Below are positions 33,691 through 45,140 of a DNA stretch of 64,000 nucleotides, piece by piece. The stretch spans positions 558,001 to 622,000 of the forward strand of contig JANUWI010000003.1 in the NCBI GenBank assembly GCA_025504975.1, written 5' to 3'. Source of the stretch: Plenodomus lindquistii. Its lineage: Eukaryota > Ascomycota > Dothideomycetes > Pleosporales > Leptosphaeriaceae. A program made the position numbers and the translations under genes. The stretch's first letter is position 1. Every line of letters begins with the position of its first letter. A model generated the notes under the pieces. That model was not told where the DNA came from and did not search any database. It saw only the letters and a list, made by a program, of their open reading frames with translations.

Positions 33691-35083
33691 ATGGACAGTA
33701 CTTCGGGCCATAACAACATGGCTGCCACTGTAGTGGAGCTCAGTGAGTGGTCGCAAAAGTTCTACAACGGCACCTTCACGTGGAGCGCAGAAGGCTTTAC
33801 AGACGACGAGGGAGGTAAGTGCGACCCGGATCCCCTGCTGCTATCCTCACGTAGCTGACCCGGGACATGTAGTGTATCGCGACTTTGACTGCTACGATCC
33901 TCTTGCACGCGCTCCGACGCCGCTACCGCCAGTCTTTCCAAGCGACGACGAGGATGAGGAACATGCAATTGAAGATCTGCCTGTCTTACAAGAGGTGGAC
34001 ACGACCATCGGCGCAACTGAGACATTCAATGCCAATGAGCTGAATGCTCGACAGGAAGTAGTGTTGGCTTTTGGGAATTGGTCGGAAGTCAAGAGCGGTG
34101 CGGATGGCTCACGCCCTTTCGCTCTCACCTCGGATCTAGAGTCATCGGCTGGGGCGGTTAACATACGCAATGATTCGGTTTTTTCGAGTGAATTTGTTAA
34201 AGAGGCGGTGTCTGAAGGTATTAAGGGTGGCGATGGAATTGTGCAGAAGTACGTTGACGCGACTTGCGTTGCCCGAATGGGCTGTACAGGTACAGAGGAA
34301 AAATTATGTACTAACTCATTCCACAGGCAAGAACAAAGCGACTCAAGTCAATCAGCCGACCACAAATCTTCCGGTCTTCCCCAGCCGTCGACAGCAAAGC
34401 CCGACGTCCACACAGCGAAATCGCTGCCTCGAACCCCAGAGAAGAAGAAATCTGTTCGCGAAGAAGAACAGCATAGCTCTGCCAAGCGTCAGACTCCTCA
34501 CATATTCTCCACACCCAGCAGTCTCAAGATCAAAATCAAGCTGAGTAAGGTCACCATCACTACATACCTTTTTTTTTTTTTAGTAATTAACCAGTGACCA
34601 GAACCTCGAAACCCGCCAACTAACACGTCGAAGCCTCTTTTTCTAAGCTCATCTCCCGCCTCAACACTCTCAGACTGCCCATCAAACCTATCCAACGCAT
34701 CTGTCTCGACCAGCGTAAATCCCGCCAACCACCTGACTACCTCGTCAACCACTCCATCCAGCAAACTAAGCAAAAGACCAAAAGAGGACGAGGAGGAATC
34801 CACATCAGACGCCACGCCCACAAAAAAAGCAAGAGTCGAAAACACACCCGATGCAAACGCTCCACCAAGGAAGAAGGGCGTTGCGCAAAAGGTAATTCGG
34901 AAAAAGGGAACGAATAGTAGTCCAGCCGTCAAGGCGGCGAGGAAGACAAAGGCAGTGAAGATAGCCGAAGAGGAGGAGGAGGAGCCGCCTGTTGTGTTGG
35001 AAGTGGAGTCTGGGGCGTATGTGTTGGATGAGCAGAATAGGCGGCGGTCTAGTCGGCAGGCGACGAGGGGGAAGAGAGGGTGA
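33691..35083 (+). CDS. Orphan low-complexity, probably nuclear protein
   Basis: Four exons (33691..33814, 33873..34248, 34327..34544, 34602..35083) encode 399 residues. The N-terminus has a compact conserved-looking block (LSEWSQKFYNGTFTWSAEGF, then DDEGVYRDFDCYDPLARAPT). The middle is acidic. The C-terminal half is basic and Ser/Thr/Pro-rich with nuclear-localisation-like runs (KKARVENTPD, RRRSSRQATRGKRG) and a short SSLKIKIKLK motif bridging exons 3 and 4. Intron 2 (34249..34326) is 78 nt with GTACGT, TACTAAC and CACAG signals but contains no stop in frame, so its retention would add 26 residues. Exon 4's acceptor (GACCAG) is the only one that avoids an upstream stop. I do not recognise the family; chromatin or transcription association is only a guess from composition. 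Confidence 0.68.
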
Positions 35084-35569
35084 TGACGTGGGGAGGTTGT
35101 GAGTGGTATGGGTGTGAGGAGGTTGTGAAGACTGTGGGTGCCTTGCTGAAAAAGGATGATGGGTGTAGTAGGTAGGTAGTCTGGGAGGCGGGATATGATG
35201 ACCCGGGCGGGACATGGCGAGAAGGCGTGATCAGCAGTATGTGTTCTTGTTTGTATCAACTGCATAGTCACGTCTGTTGTATGGGAAAACACGCAGATAC
35301 GACAGCAATTGACGACATATAACGAGACCTCAATATTGAGTTTGGTATGGTAAATCTCCATCGAAGAAGGAGAGAAGAGAATTTCCTCCTCTCCACTCCG
35401 CCCCCCCTCCCCCCCCCTCCGCCAGAAAAAGAAACGCCGTGCACAATGCACACACATGTAGTCCAGAACCGCTATCAAATGAGAAAACAATACCAATAGA
35501 GGTGGGGAAATGAAAATTGCCAGTCTAGGCTCATAAAGTAAAAACCATACACTCTCCACACGCCTGCGT
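35084..35569. other. Convergent 3' spacer
   Basis: Lies between the 3' ends of the orphan nuclear-type gene and the BSD2 gene. It contains C-rich homopolymer runs near 35400-35420. A long open minus-strand frame crosses it but is judged spurious. Confidence 0.4.
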
Positions 35570-36749
35570 TTACACGCTCCTCTCCGGGCTCTCCCCCTCC
35601 GCAACAACAGCAACGCCAAGCCCCCGATCCGGACTCTGCAGCACAAGCTGCTCATGCCGTCTCGCTCGGATAAAGTCGCTCACACTCTTGATAAGAATGA
35701 ACCAGCCCACAATCATAAGACCATAGGCAATCCAATCACTGCCCGTCACCGAAACACTAGCCCCACCAACATCTGAGCCGCCACTCCCTGCACCGCTCAC
35801 GCTGTCCGGGTCGAAATCATGGCTATTGGGATCGGTCGGGACGCCGCCTTCGAAGCCCTGGCCGGGATTGTCGTTGTTGCCTCCGCTTCCTCCGTTGCCT
35901 GGTGATAAGACGGCGGAGCGGAAGCCGAAGCCGAATTGTACGAGGGTTATTCCGAGGCCGGCACGGGAACCGTTTTTAGCGGCGTGGGTGGTATGGAGAA
36001 GATAGGTGAGGAGGAAGCCGACGAGTTGGAAGGACATGGAGATCATGGCGTTCCAGATGAAGGAGAAGAGGGAGCCGACGGGGAGGCCTTCGACAAAGAC
36101 TTCGTCGCCAAAGGTGCCGGGGGCGAGGATGGTGGTTTCCCAGTAGGGGGGAGTGGCGTCTGCGGCGGCTTGTTCGTACGTCTGGTAGTATGGTTAGCAT
36201 GTGATGTCTCGAGCGTCGTCTGCAATCAATTTCGGGGTGTCGGAGAACTTACGGGTGGTTTCTCCTCTGCGTCTTGGCCTGGTGTGGGTTTTGCGCTTAG
36301 ATTCGCCCATACGCCCCCGTTTCCGCCGCCGTACACTCTTCCCCCAGCCGCTGCAGGCACCTGTGCTGCAGTGAAGGTGGCCAAGTCTGTGACTCGCCGT
36401 TGGATGCCTGGCGCAGGTACATCATCGTCGTCGCTTGCCGGGGTAGGGTTCCCCCGCATCAACCGTTGGCGATCATCCCTCCCATCGCTGTCTTCATCAT
36501 CCGAGGAATCGCTATCAAACGTGTCGGCCAGGGTGCGGTCTTCGTCGTGGGTAAGCGGGTCGTCGGAAAGCAAGTGTCGTGATGCGCCTGTAGCGTTGGG
36601 CGAGGAAGCGCGGGAGCGGAAGGATGGGGGTGGCGAGGCGGGCGGCCATTGTTGGGCAGTCGAACTCGAGAGCGATGTGACGGGCGTGTCTTCCTCGTCC
36701 TGGGCGGCTACCTAGACAATGTTGTTAGTCGTTGTTGTTGTTGTTGTTG

Positions 36750-36793
<44 letters not shown>

Positions 36794-36898
36794 GTGCCGA
36801 GGTGCAGCGTTGATTAGGGGGTTGCGCGGGCATGGTCGTCGCATGCGGGCGGATGGGACGGAGTGTCGACATACCCTCTCGTAGCCTTGACTCGGCAT
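35570..36898 (-). CDS. BSD2/NDFIP-like Rsp5 adaptor, membrane protein
   Basis: Three exons (36898..36875, 36711..36253, 36181..35570) encode 364 residues. The protein starts MPSQGYERVAAQDEEDTPVT, has an acidic Ser/Asp-rich cytosolic region, then two PY-type motifs: PPTY at residues 160-163, made across intron 2, and PPYW at 172-175. The conserved DUF2370/Bsd2 region follows (PVGSLFSFIWNAMISMSFQL, then VGFLLTYLLHTTHA) with three hydrophobic segments, the last being WIAYGLMIVGWFILIKSVSDFI. Yeast Bsd2 and mammalian NDFIP1/2 recruit Nedd4/Rsp5 ubiquitin ligases through PY motifs to sort membrane proteins such as metal transporters to the vacuole. The sequence supports the same role here by homology. 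Intron 1 contains a triplet microsatellite. The gene is divergent from the CBP6-like gene (388 bp). Confidence 0.9.
36723..36792. repeat. Compound triplet microsatellite (GTT)n(GCT)n
   Basis: About nine GTT units run directly into about eleven GCT units on the plus strand (AAC/AGC on the coding strand). The array sits inside intron 1 of the BSD2-like gene, next to its acceptor at 36712-36714. Confidence 0.95.
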
Positions 36899-37286
36899 CG
36901 TGGGCAACGCCGCAGACAGACGCTGATTAAATGCGATAACGCTAGGGTGGTGAAGTTGTCGTTGTCGTGACAAGGACAAGGCAGAGAAGGGCAGCGAGCG
37001 AGCGTGGGGCGGGCAGGCGGGTGGGTAGGAGACGCAGTGCAGTGGAGAAGGGTGTTGTCAGCAGGCAGGCGCAAATGGCCCTGAAGTGTCGTAGGCTCAC
37101 GCGGGAGAGAAGAGTAGAGAGTCCAGGCCAGGCCGTCTTTGGCCTTTACTCTTGAGGGGCGGTGGCGCAGCAACTGCGACGCCCCACTGACTCACTACCC
37201 GACAGACCCTGGTTGCTTTGATACAAGCGCATCATCGACTTTCTGCTGCGCGCGCAAAGACAGTCCAACCACACTCACACTTCACC

Positions 37287-37779
37287 ATGGCGAACACAGT
37301 GAGTGAATGATATCCGTTTGATACCACCCCAAGTGCTTTGTACTAACCCCCCAAAGATAGCAAAACAATACACCCGCCTCCTCACCCTCTGGCCCAAAGA
37401 CGCCCTCCGCCCAAACCTCCCCTTCACCCGCACAATCGAACACCGCGGCCTCCCCTTTGGCGTCCAACCCCTCGCCCCCGCCACCCCCGACACCTCGCCC
37501 TCAAAGTCCTCAAACCCCACCCCAACAATAGCCGCAAAGTCTACCGCCCCACCACCTTCTCCCTCCAACCCCCAACTCGAGCAACACCAAATAAACGCCC
37601 TCTTCTCCCTGCTCGACAACAAGTTTGCCAAGAAGTATCCCCTGTCGCCAGATGTTTTGAAGCCCAAGAGTGCGCCGCAGCATTATGTCAAGCTCATGGA
37701 GGAGATTGAGAAGGCGCCCAAGAAGAGTTGGTGGGAGGCCAAGGTTGACGAGTGGAAGATGAAGATTCGGTGGTCATAA
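37287..37779 (+). CDS. Mitochondrial cytochrome b assembly factor, CBP6/UQCC2-like
   Basis: Two exons, 37287..37298 (only MANT) and 37357..37779, encode 144 residues. The core reads IAKQYTRLLTLWPKDALRPN, a proline-rich linker, then INALFSLLDNKFAKKYPLSP, DVLKPKSAPQHYVKLMEEIE and a tryptophan-bearing end KKSWWEAKVDEW. This pattern (Y..LL..WP.D..R near the N-terminus, N.....KYP.S..ML.P...P.YY..L in the middle) is that of fungal Cbp6 and animal UQCC2. These bind the mitoribosome exit with Cbp3 and help translate and assemble cytochrome b of complex III. The linker of about 50 Pro/Ser/Thr residues is an elaboration over yeast. Assignment is by pattern recall and less certain than the gene itself. 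Confidence 0.75.
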
Positions 37780-38479
37780 AAAGTACAAGGTCAGGGGTGG
37801 TGTAACGATATTGTATAAATATAAGAGGGGAGATTAGCAAAGACACGGACACGGCGACGATATGACGATGATGAAGCAAGGCTACTTTGATTCTTGTATG
37901 GATACGTTGAGTGTATTATTTTCGGTGGCGTAGAATTAGCGATGAGTTACTAGGGACAACTGCACATCAATACTGCACGCGGGTGGTGCTCCCAATGAAC
38001 AAAAGTCGTCCACCTCATTATATGCCATTTCCTATGACTCCCCATCCTATCCCTCAACACCTGCGAAAAATAAATCACATCATCATCAGGCCCAGCATGA
38101 AAAAAAAAAGCAATATTAAAACCCGGAACAACACCATTATCTGCGCACACAAACCATTATCCCAAAACCCCTCTTCTCATCTCCCTTCCTAACCCCCCGG
38201 GAAAAGAAAAGAAAAAAAAAGAGACAAACTCACCAGGCATATCAACAACCACCAGCTCATCCCCCTTCATCAAAATACCAAATCTTGTTCCTCGCCGCAG
38301 TACCATACCACGTCCTCCTTCGGACAGATAGACGAGGAAAATTGTGAGATTGAAAGGGGACTTTCGCCGTCGCCGCCGTCCCAGAGGACGTTCAACGGTT
38401 GAATGTTACCTAGACACGGAACATTGGGGGCTAGTAGAGTAAACACCTTGATATCCCCCCGTCCGTCAACAAATCACTT
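37780..38479. other. Intergenic, no gene supported
   Basis: Downstream of the CBP6-like gene. It has A-rich runs near 38100 and 38200 and no convincing frame. Confidence 0.4.
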
Positions 38480-38889
38480 CTAAGAAACTGCGATCGGATT
38501 CCCGCAGTGGCGTACAAGTTTCCCATCACTGCCTGGTTGAATGACACATGCGAATGCGACTCTCCCCGTCAAAGGCCAGACTCGCATTGAATAGTTAGTT
38601 GGTCCGGGCTGTAGGGGAATCGGGTAGTTTGTTTTTATTTTCCCGGCTGCTGATTCTAATCTTGGTGATGCTGTTGTCGAGGAAGTTTTGCGTCTAGATG
38701 TTGCCGGAGGGGCCGGTGGTGATGTCGCAGGATCCTTGGAGGAGGGAGGGGTTTTCGTAGTAGCGGAAGCGTGAGGGGGAGGAGTCGCATTTGGAGTAGC
38801 TGAGTGTGAGATCGAGTTGGGGGGGTTGGTGAGGCGGTGGTGAGGGTGGTGAGGAGCGCAACTGCGAGGGTAGTAGTAAATTGGGGCAT
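38480..38889 (-). pseudogene. Broken small secreted Cys-containing protein gene
   Basis: The minus strand opens with ATG 38889 and a clear signal peptide (PQFTTTLAVALLTTLTTASP). Coding-like sequence then continues in three different frames. After a C7 tract (about 38820) the frame shifts by one and reads LDLTLSYSKCDSSPSRFRYY and GSCDITTGPSGN. It then meets TAG (about 38695), continues after it as QNFLDNSITKI, and finally shifts again to SMRVWPLTGRVAFACVIQPG with stop at 38480-38482. No GT-AG pair repairs these breaks. I conclude a small secreted protein of about 130 residues with four cysteines that has been inactivated, or a sequence error in the homopolymer plus a true stop. The family is not recognised. 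Confidence 0.6.
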
Positions 38890-40737
38890 GGCGGCGGAGT
38901 TGGAAGGCAGAGGGTAAGGATATGAGTGTACGTGAGGGGTGTAATGACTAGTTGAAATCCATATGTGGTAAGGCAAGTACCCCGGATTCAGTGATCTTCA
39001 AGCTTGCCCCATCTTCCTCAGAGTCCAAACAAAGGGGCGAGGATAATCAGGACTCCAGCGACTACACGGTCAATCTTTTGGATTGGATGTTGTACCTGGT
39101 GCTACTGAGATCTCGATTATATGGTCTCATGGCCACCCCAGTGGTTACTAGAGTGTACAGTCATATTCACCAGCACGGCCAAGCGCAGGGGCGAACAATT
39201 TGTCGGTCGAATTGGTGAGGATCTACATGCACTGTCAATTCCATGCTGCATCTTGCACTTAGTAGTGTAATTTCAATAGCCCAAGCCCTTCCGAGCACAG
39301 GGTACTGACTGAGGCTGCACGAGCCACTGACAACGGGGCCGGATTTGACCGTGTAGCATGGAGTCTGGGGAAACTCAAAATAAACATCTGGAGGTCGATC
39401 CCTTCGATCAATTCGATGCGTTATACTGCATCAGGACCACGATGGAGCCGAACAGGGCAAGGTGAGTGCATTACGGGGATTGCGGCAGGGGTAACCTAGC
39501 GTGGGGATCATACATACTGTATGGTATGTACGCCATCCCTAATGCCTAGGAGTACTTGCGGCGTTTTTCCCCCTGTCCACCACGTCCTCTTCAGACTGTC
39601 AGCAACTCTGTTAAGACTCAGAACCAACCAGTGACAAGAGACGCAAAACTCAGCAAAGGTTTGGCTCCGACTGTGGCTGGCGCTATATGGAAGCTAGCAA
39701 GACGCCAACCTCGTCCCTGCAGATCTCATTCATGTCTATTTGTTAGGGTGCACAGCCGACCTCCCTCTAGAAAAGAGCTCGCTCTATCACGTCTGTCCGC
39801 CTTTCAACAGTAATCTTGCTCTTTCGCCAGGCACCACTATGTGTCGCTGACGTCGGCCAAGCCTTGGACTCGTAATTCACAACAGAGCCAACAGAGCCCC
39901 TTCCAAGTACACTTGCACAAGCACGCTACAACAGCAAAAAGAACACTTATTTCATCATTTCAGCGACGACCTATGATTGCAAAAAAAACATACAACAGCG
40001 GGGATTCGCTAGTGGTCACCCACCTAACTACTAATCCGCCGGTATCTTGCTTAAATAGGGCTGAGCGAACGGGAAGCCTTGTTCTCAAGATCCTATGGTC
40101 GTATGTGAAAGATGCGGTTGGGAATTGACAATATATTCCAAGATGTTGCGGAATCATAAGTGGTGATGATCAAACTTGGTCCACATTTGCATCACTATGG
40201 TCCACTTCTAACTAGTGAATAAGTGACGTGAAGATTAGTGACTAGGAACGAAAGAGTCAAAGTGTATGAACTGTAGGTGTAGGTGGACGTAGCTTTGCTC
40301 TACTCCATACTTCGTGTGCAGTCCTTACTGCACGATACCAATTGCATCATTCATTTCAAGCTTTAGTCATTGGCGCAACAGAACTTACCGGCATCTACAC
40401 CGTCACAGCAAGAGCTTCCCTTGCCCAGAGAGCCTCAAAGCGCCCACGCCAAGCTGACGATCTCTTGTCCGTTAGTGTCCTAAGCCAGTAACCAGCGATA
40501 GTGTGAGTCGGATCTTAACGATCCCGCTGTCCCCTACGCGACGCCACCAAATTTCCCATCCAGTGACATAGTGACGATGCACAAAATGTTCGGGAATGCT
40601 GCTCGGGTATGAGAAGACTCTAAGTAGCCTCCCCACAGGGATCATCCTCCACATCGTGCTTGCAATGATTATCCAAATCTGTAGATCTGAGTACCCGGCC
40701 GATCTAAACCCTGATCTACATGCTTTGGATTCCTAGG
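38890..40737. other. Gene-poor stretch, no gene supported
   Basis: Nearly 1.9 kb without a convincing coding frame on either strand. The longest ATG frames (39556-39813, 39841-40128) show no motif. No repeat or RNA gene was recognised. Confidence 0.45.
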
Positions 40738-40753
40738 CCATTATATATATATG
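40738..40753 (+). promoter_or_regulatory. TATA-like element of the peroxidase gene
   Basis: An alternating TA run (ATTATATATATATG) lies about 70-85 bp upstream of the peroxidase start codon, a plausible TATA box position in a fungal promoter. Confidence 0.5.
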
Positions 40754-40822
40754 ACCGTCTGCCTCTCCTAGAACAACATTGATCCCATCAGAGAGTGCAA
40801 AGTTCTTCTATCCTCATTCACG

Positions 40823-42306
40823 ATGCTTGTCAATGTTCTTCCCCTCCTTTCTTTTCTGCCTCTCGTCACAGCATGGCCTCATGTAATGGAGATGAATGAG
40901 AGGCTGCAAAGGCGTGAAGAACCCCCTCCACGTGCGCCTACAGGCCGCAGTGGTCGCCTCAACACTGGTGTCGGCCATCCAGCGCCGTCCTTCAACGCCC
41001 AAGCACAATTCGTCAATGTCACTCAGGGAAGCCGCAATGAGTTCCGCAGCCCAGGGCCGGGTGATCTTCGAGGCCAATGTCCGGGTCTGAATGCTGCGTA
41101 AGCTTTCGTGCAAAAATTGTCTCCTACATATAGGTACTGACCTCATCTTCAGAGCGAACCATGGTTTCATTCCTCGCAACGGTATCTTGACAGCACAGCA
41201 GAGTAAGCGATTGATCGTCAACCGTACGATCAAGGTAGATCTGACTTTTCATCTTAGCTGCTGATGGCCTCGAGGCTGCTTACAACATGTCTCCCGAGCT
41301 TGGTCTAGTATTGGCTGTCATTGCCACCGCCGTATCAGGCGACCCAGTTACTACCAGGTGGTCAATTGGAGGAGCTTTCACGCCTGTCGTTCCTCTCTTT
41401 CCAGCCGAAGGTATTCTAGGCAGCCATAACCGTTACGAAGGCGATGCTTCCATTGTCCGGGTAAAGCTCATTCGATCTGTTTTGCAAACACGAGCTAATG
41501 ATTTTAAAAGGGTGATGCGTACCTCAATAATGGCAATGTTGGTGTCTTCCAGATGCGTTCTTGGGAGGCGCTCTATGCCCGCGCCGAAGAATACACACTC
41601 GACGACATCGCTGCACAGTCAGATTACGTTACGCGCTGGAGTATTCTCAACAATCCCTACTATTTTTCCTCGCCCGTCGGAGGCATCGTCGCGCCAGCTG
41701 CGCACGACTTTGTCATCAACTTCATGTCGAACCACAGTGCGGAAGCGCCAGGCGGTACACTCACGCGTGAAGTGCTGAAGTCGTTCTTTGCCGTCACCGG
41801 AGAGCCAGGTAGCTTTGTGCACAACCGTGGGCAGGAGCGTATCCCGGAGAACTGGTACAAGCGACCCGGTGGCGTCGATAGGTATAACCTTGTCGATGTT
41901 TTCACTGATCTCCTCACCAACGAAGCTGTAAGTGGCATAGTTCCAGACATCAGAGCGTTATTATTCGTTGCTAACACTCTGACAGCTTTACCCTGGTACT
42001 TTTCGTATCGGGGGCAACACTGGTGAAGTTGATACTTTTACTGGTGTTAATCTCGACGAGCTCACTGGCGGTGTGTTTAACGCTGCCACTCTCCTTGAAG
42101 GCAACAATGGCGCATGCTTTTTGCTCTCTGCCTCCCTTGCCGGTTTGCCAGATATCACTGATCCCCTGCTTGGCCCAGTAGGATCAGTACTTGGTTGGGC
42201 AAGAGAGCAGCTTGGACCTGTTGGACAGTCGCTTGGGTGTCCTCAACTCGCTTCGCTCGACAACTCGTTGTTTAGCCAGTTCCCTGGTGCGAGCTACAGG
42301 CCTTGA
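40823..42306 (+). CDS. Secreted heme-thiolate peroxidase (chloroperoxidase/UPO-like)
   Basis: Five exons (40823..41097, 41153..41202, 41258..41460, 41511..41927, 41986..42306) encode 421 residues. The signal peptide is MLVNVLPLLSFLPLVTAWP. The Peroxidase_2 signature is CPGLNAAANHGFIPRNG with the proximal heme-thiolate Cys at residue 86, followed by SPELGLVLAVIATAVSGDP. The acid-base site region is HNRYEGDASIVRGDAYLNNG, where EGD replaces the EHD of classical chloroperoxidase as in many peroxygenase relatives. The C-terminal half has NPYYFSSPVGGIVAPAAHDF and FFAVTGEPGSFVHNRGQERI. Enzymes of this family use hydrogen peroxide to halogenate or oxygenate organic substrates outside the cell. In place of the usual PCP the thiolate motif here is QCPG. 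The actual substrate is unknown; it could also act in secondary metabolism. Confidence 0.9.
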
Positions 42307-43449
42307 GAAGTATAGGTGTCGTCGGAGACAGGGATTTGTAGCGACATCATTCGACATTGTCAGCGCATACCCAATGCTCGCAGACTCGTGATTGTACCTT
42401 ACCAGCACACAATGTGTCCAGCAGATTACTATACCCAACGGTCGAAGATATGAATAAAGTTTATCGTTAATTAAATCCAATTTTGAGCTGTTACTGGTAT
42501 CTTACGGACAAGGCTTAGCAACTGAAAACGCGCTAATCTTGTTTGTGCGCGCATAGTTTGTTATGTGACCTGATCCAGCTGCGTAGATCTTGTAAGAGAA
42601 TTGGGTGCGACGTATTCGAAGGCTCACGCCTCGGTTGCTTCGCCGCTGAAACGCCGCCACTACTTATTCGAGGACGGAACCATGCCTGTTCTCGAACCAG
42701 TCGCTTAACTGTGCATTTCAAGGAAAGCGGAAATGTTTTCAAGACGAACTTCTGCAGGTGTTGGGAGGTTTAGGTGGGGATAGGGCGGATTTTCATCCGC
42801 ATTGGCGGAACTGGGTGGTAAGACTCAATTGTGACAATGGAGATGCTTTGGTGAAAAGCGACGATGTGGGAATGACAGTGTTCATGGTGAAGGTGTACAG
42901 TATGAAAGTAGAAACTTTAGTAGGGTTGAGGAGGATGTGGTCAGGTGCTTGAGTTGTGGGAGAGGATCCATACTGCATTGCGAGTATATGTGAAAAGGGA
43001 GAACATTTCGAATGGTATGGGATAATCGCGATGGATGATGCGGGTAGTCCTACGCGTTGCTGCAATCTGATGCGAAACAAGACCTGATCTAAAGGGCATG
43101 CATGGCAAGGACATGGGCGGAGAGAGCTTGAGCTGTTGTTCATAAAAATTATCAACAACTTTATGGAGATACCAAGTGTGCACATAAACTACACACCAAC
43201 AAATGAACAACTGAGGCTCACACTTGGAATACGAGTTATGCATGACCGTTGAAGTGGTGTTGTAATGCTGTCCAGCAAGAATTCCCGTCACAAGTGGATC
43301 GCTAGGCCTAAAATAGCGCTGGTGACGACGAGCTCTCGGCAACTTGATCCATCACCACCAAACAACACCACTTTGCGCGTTCCGCGTCCTCTGCCCAAAG
43401 CCTGCGCCGCTGTCGAGGATGATTGCAGCAGTAGACCCGCGACTTCGAC
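42307..43449. other. Intergenic, no gene supported
   Basis: Contains the peroxidase 3' flank and the SPIN90 gene promoter. Small frames only. Confidence 0.4.
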
Positions 43450-45140
43450 ATGGCATTTGAGGTGTCGTATAACCTCGAGAACGAACAGCAGTTCTGGGAT
43501 GGTGTGTGATAATGATTTCGTGCGCTGTGATGCACCCCGCCTGTTGCACGCACACACGCACGCACATCGTGACTGGCAGACTGACAGGCTACACAGAGCT
43601 CGACGACATTGTATCGACTCGCTGTCAGGCACACGAGGCCATCGATAACTCTCTGCGGTCTTTCCTAAATGTCACCACCAACTACAAATGTACGACGACC
43701 GTCTTGTACAGATCGCTCGTTGGTCGACACTAACGTCGCCCAGCCGAGTATCTGCAGACCGACTACAGCATTGCCAAGTGCATCTTCCGCCTGCTGGAGG
43801 GCGAGTTGTTCGCTTCACACAGGGAATATGTGCGCCGGCAGATAATATACTGCATCTTGCAGGTGCGTGCTATGGCATACCCGTGGGCTGCGTGCGTACC
43901 CAGGAGCGAGGCTGATAAGACGGCAGGAAGAGGACAATCCGACACTCCACATCGTAGCGGCCTTTCTCCTGTACGATGGCAAGAACAGCAAAGACGATGA
44001 GGTCTTCGAGATGATGCATTTGGAAGGCTGCTTTGCTAGGCTCATTGAACTCGTGCAGATGGACAGCGTACAGGAGGATATTCGGATCCACCAGATGCTC
44101 CTTGAGCTATTGTACGAGTCTTCGCGTATACAGCGCTTGAACTACGATGACTTTAGTACGTGTGATGGCTGCCCCAGCTAGGCGGCATAGAGGAGGAGAC
44201 TCGGCTGACTTATGTTGTGCATAGTGGCCGTGACCGATGGCTTTGTTCTGTTCCTGCTGGGGCTTATAGAGGGTGCCTCTGATGATTCTGAGGATCCATA
44301 CCACTACCCAGTGATACGTGTTCTGGTACGGCACAACTTTACCCTAATTGTTTTGAGCTAATTCTGGGATAGCTGGTCCTGAATGAACAATACCTTGTTG
44401 CTTCTACCAACCGCTATACCGACGGCCGACCTGCGGTAACGAATCGAGTCATCAAGGCGATAGCGACTCATGGCATGACTTACAAGACCTTCGGCTGCAA
44501 TTTGATTCTGCTTCTCAATCGGGAGTCGGAGACGTCCCTTCAACTACTTATTCTCAAAGTTCTGTACCTCATCTTTGGAAGTCCTTCGACCGCCGAGTAT
44601 TTCTATACGAATGACCTTCACGTACTGGTGGACGTCATCCTACGTAATCTCATCGACTTGCCACATGATTCCCCCGCTGCGAATGCGCTACGACACACAT
44701 ACCTACGGGTACTCCATCCGATCCTGACGCACAGCCAAATCAGCAAACCACCACATTACAAGCGTGAAGATCTTCTCAGGCTTCTCCGCGTTCTCATGTC
44801 GAGTGGTAATCACTTTGCGCCAGTCGACGAAACCACCGTACGGCTTGTGAAGCGTTGCACCAATGTGAAATGGTTACAGCCGCCGCTACCCGTTGCTGGA
44901 GAAGACTCACCTAGCAATCACAGTAACACGCAGTCTCCAATCGAGCAAACGATGACTGGCCAGAAGGAAGTGGCTCGGCGTGCGCTGGGCATGACTGTTC
45001 AAGGAGCGGGCGAGAGTACAAACAGCGTACTCGAAATCGCCACACACACAGAGAAACCTGGTGTTCAAACACCAAGTCTCGGCAAGCCTGCAGCACCCGC
45101 ACCGCCCCCACCACGGGGCAGACGTTTGCAGTCATCTTAG
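43450..45140 (+). CDS. SPIN90/Ldb17-like actin patch and endocytosis protein
   Basis: Six exons (43450..43501, 43588..43689, 43744..43862, 43927..44155, 44225..44325, 44373..45140) encode 456 residues. The N-terminus is MAFEVSYNLENEQQFWDG. The leucine-rich armadillo-like core of the SPIN90/Ldb17 family (formerly DUF2013) runs to about residue 330: RIHQMLLELLYESSRIQRLN, FGCNLILLLNRESETSLQLL, KVLYLIFGSPSTAEYFYTND and LHVLVDVILRNLIDLP. The tail is disordered and ends in a polyproline stretch (KPAAPAPPPPRGRR), a candidate SH3 ligand. In yeasts these proteins (Ldb17; Dip1 in fission yeast) work at cortical actin patches, where Dip1/SPIN90 activates Arp2/3 without a preformed filament to seed branched networks. 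The role is by homology. Confidence 0.87.

Noticed and set aside
34498..35655. 385-codon minus-strand open frame with hydrophobic stretches
   Set aside because: It is antisense to exons 3-4 of the plus-strand nuclear-type gene and to the BSD2 3' end, starts without an ATG in a natural context, and has low-complexity composition expected from the opposite strand.
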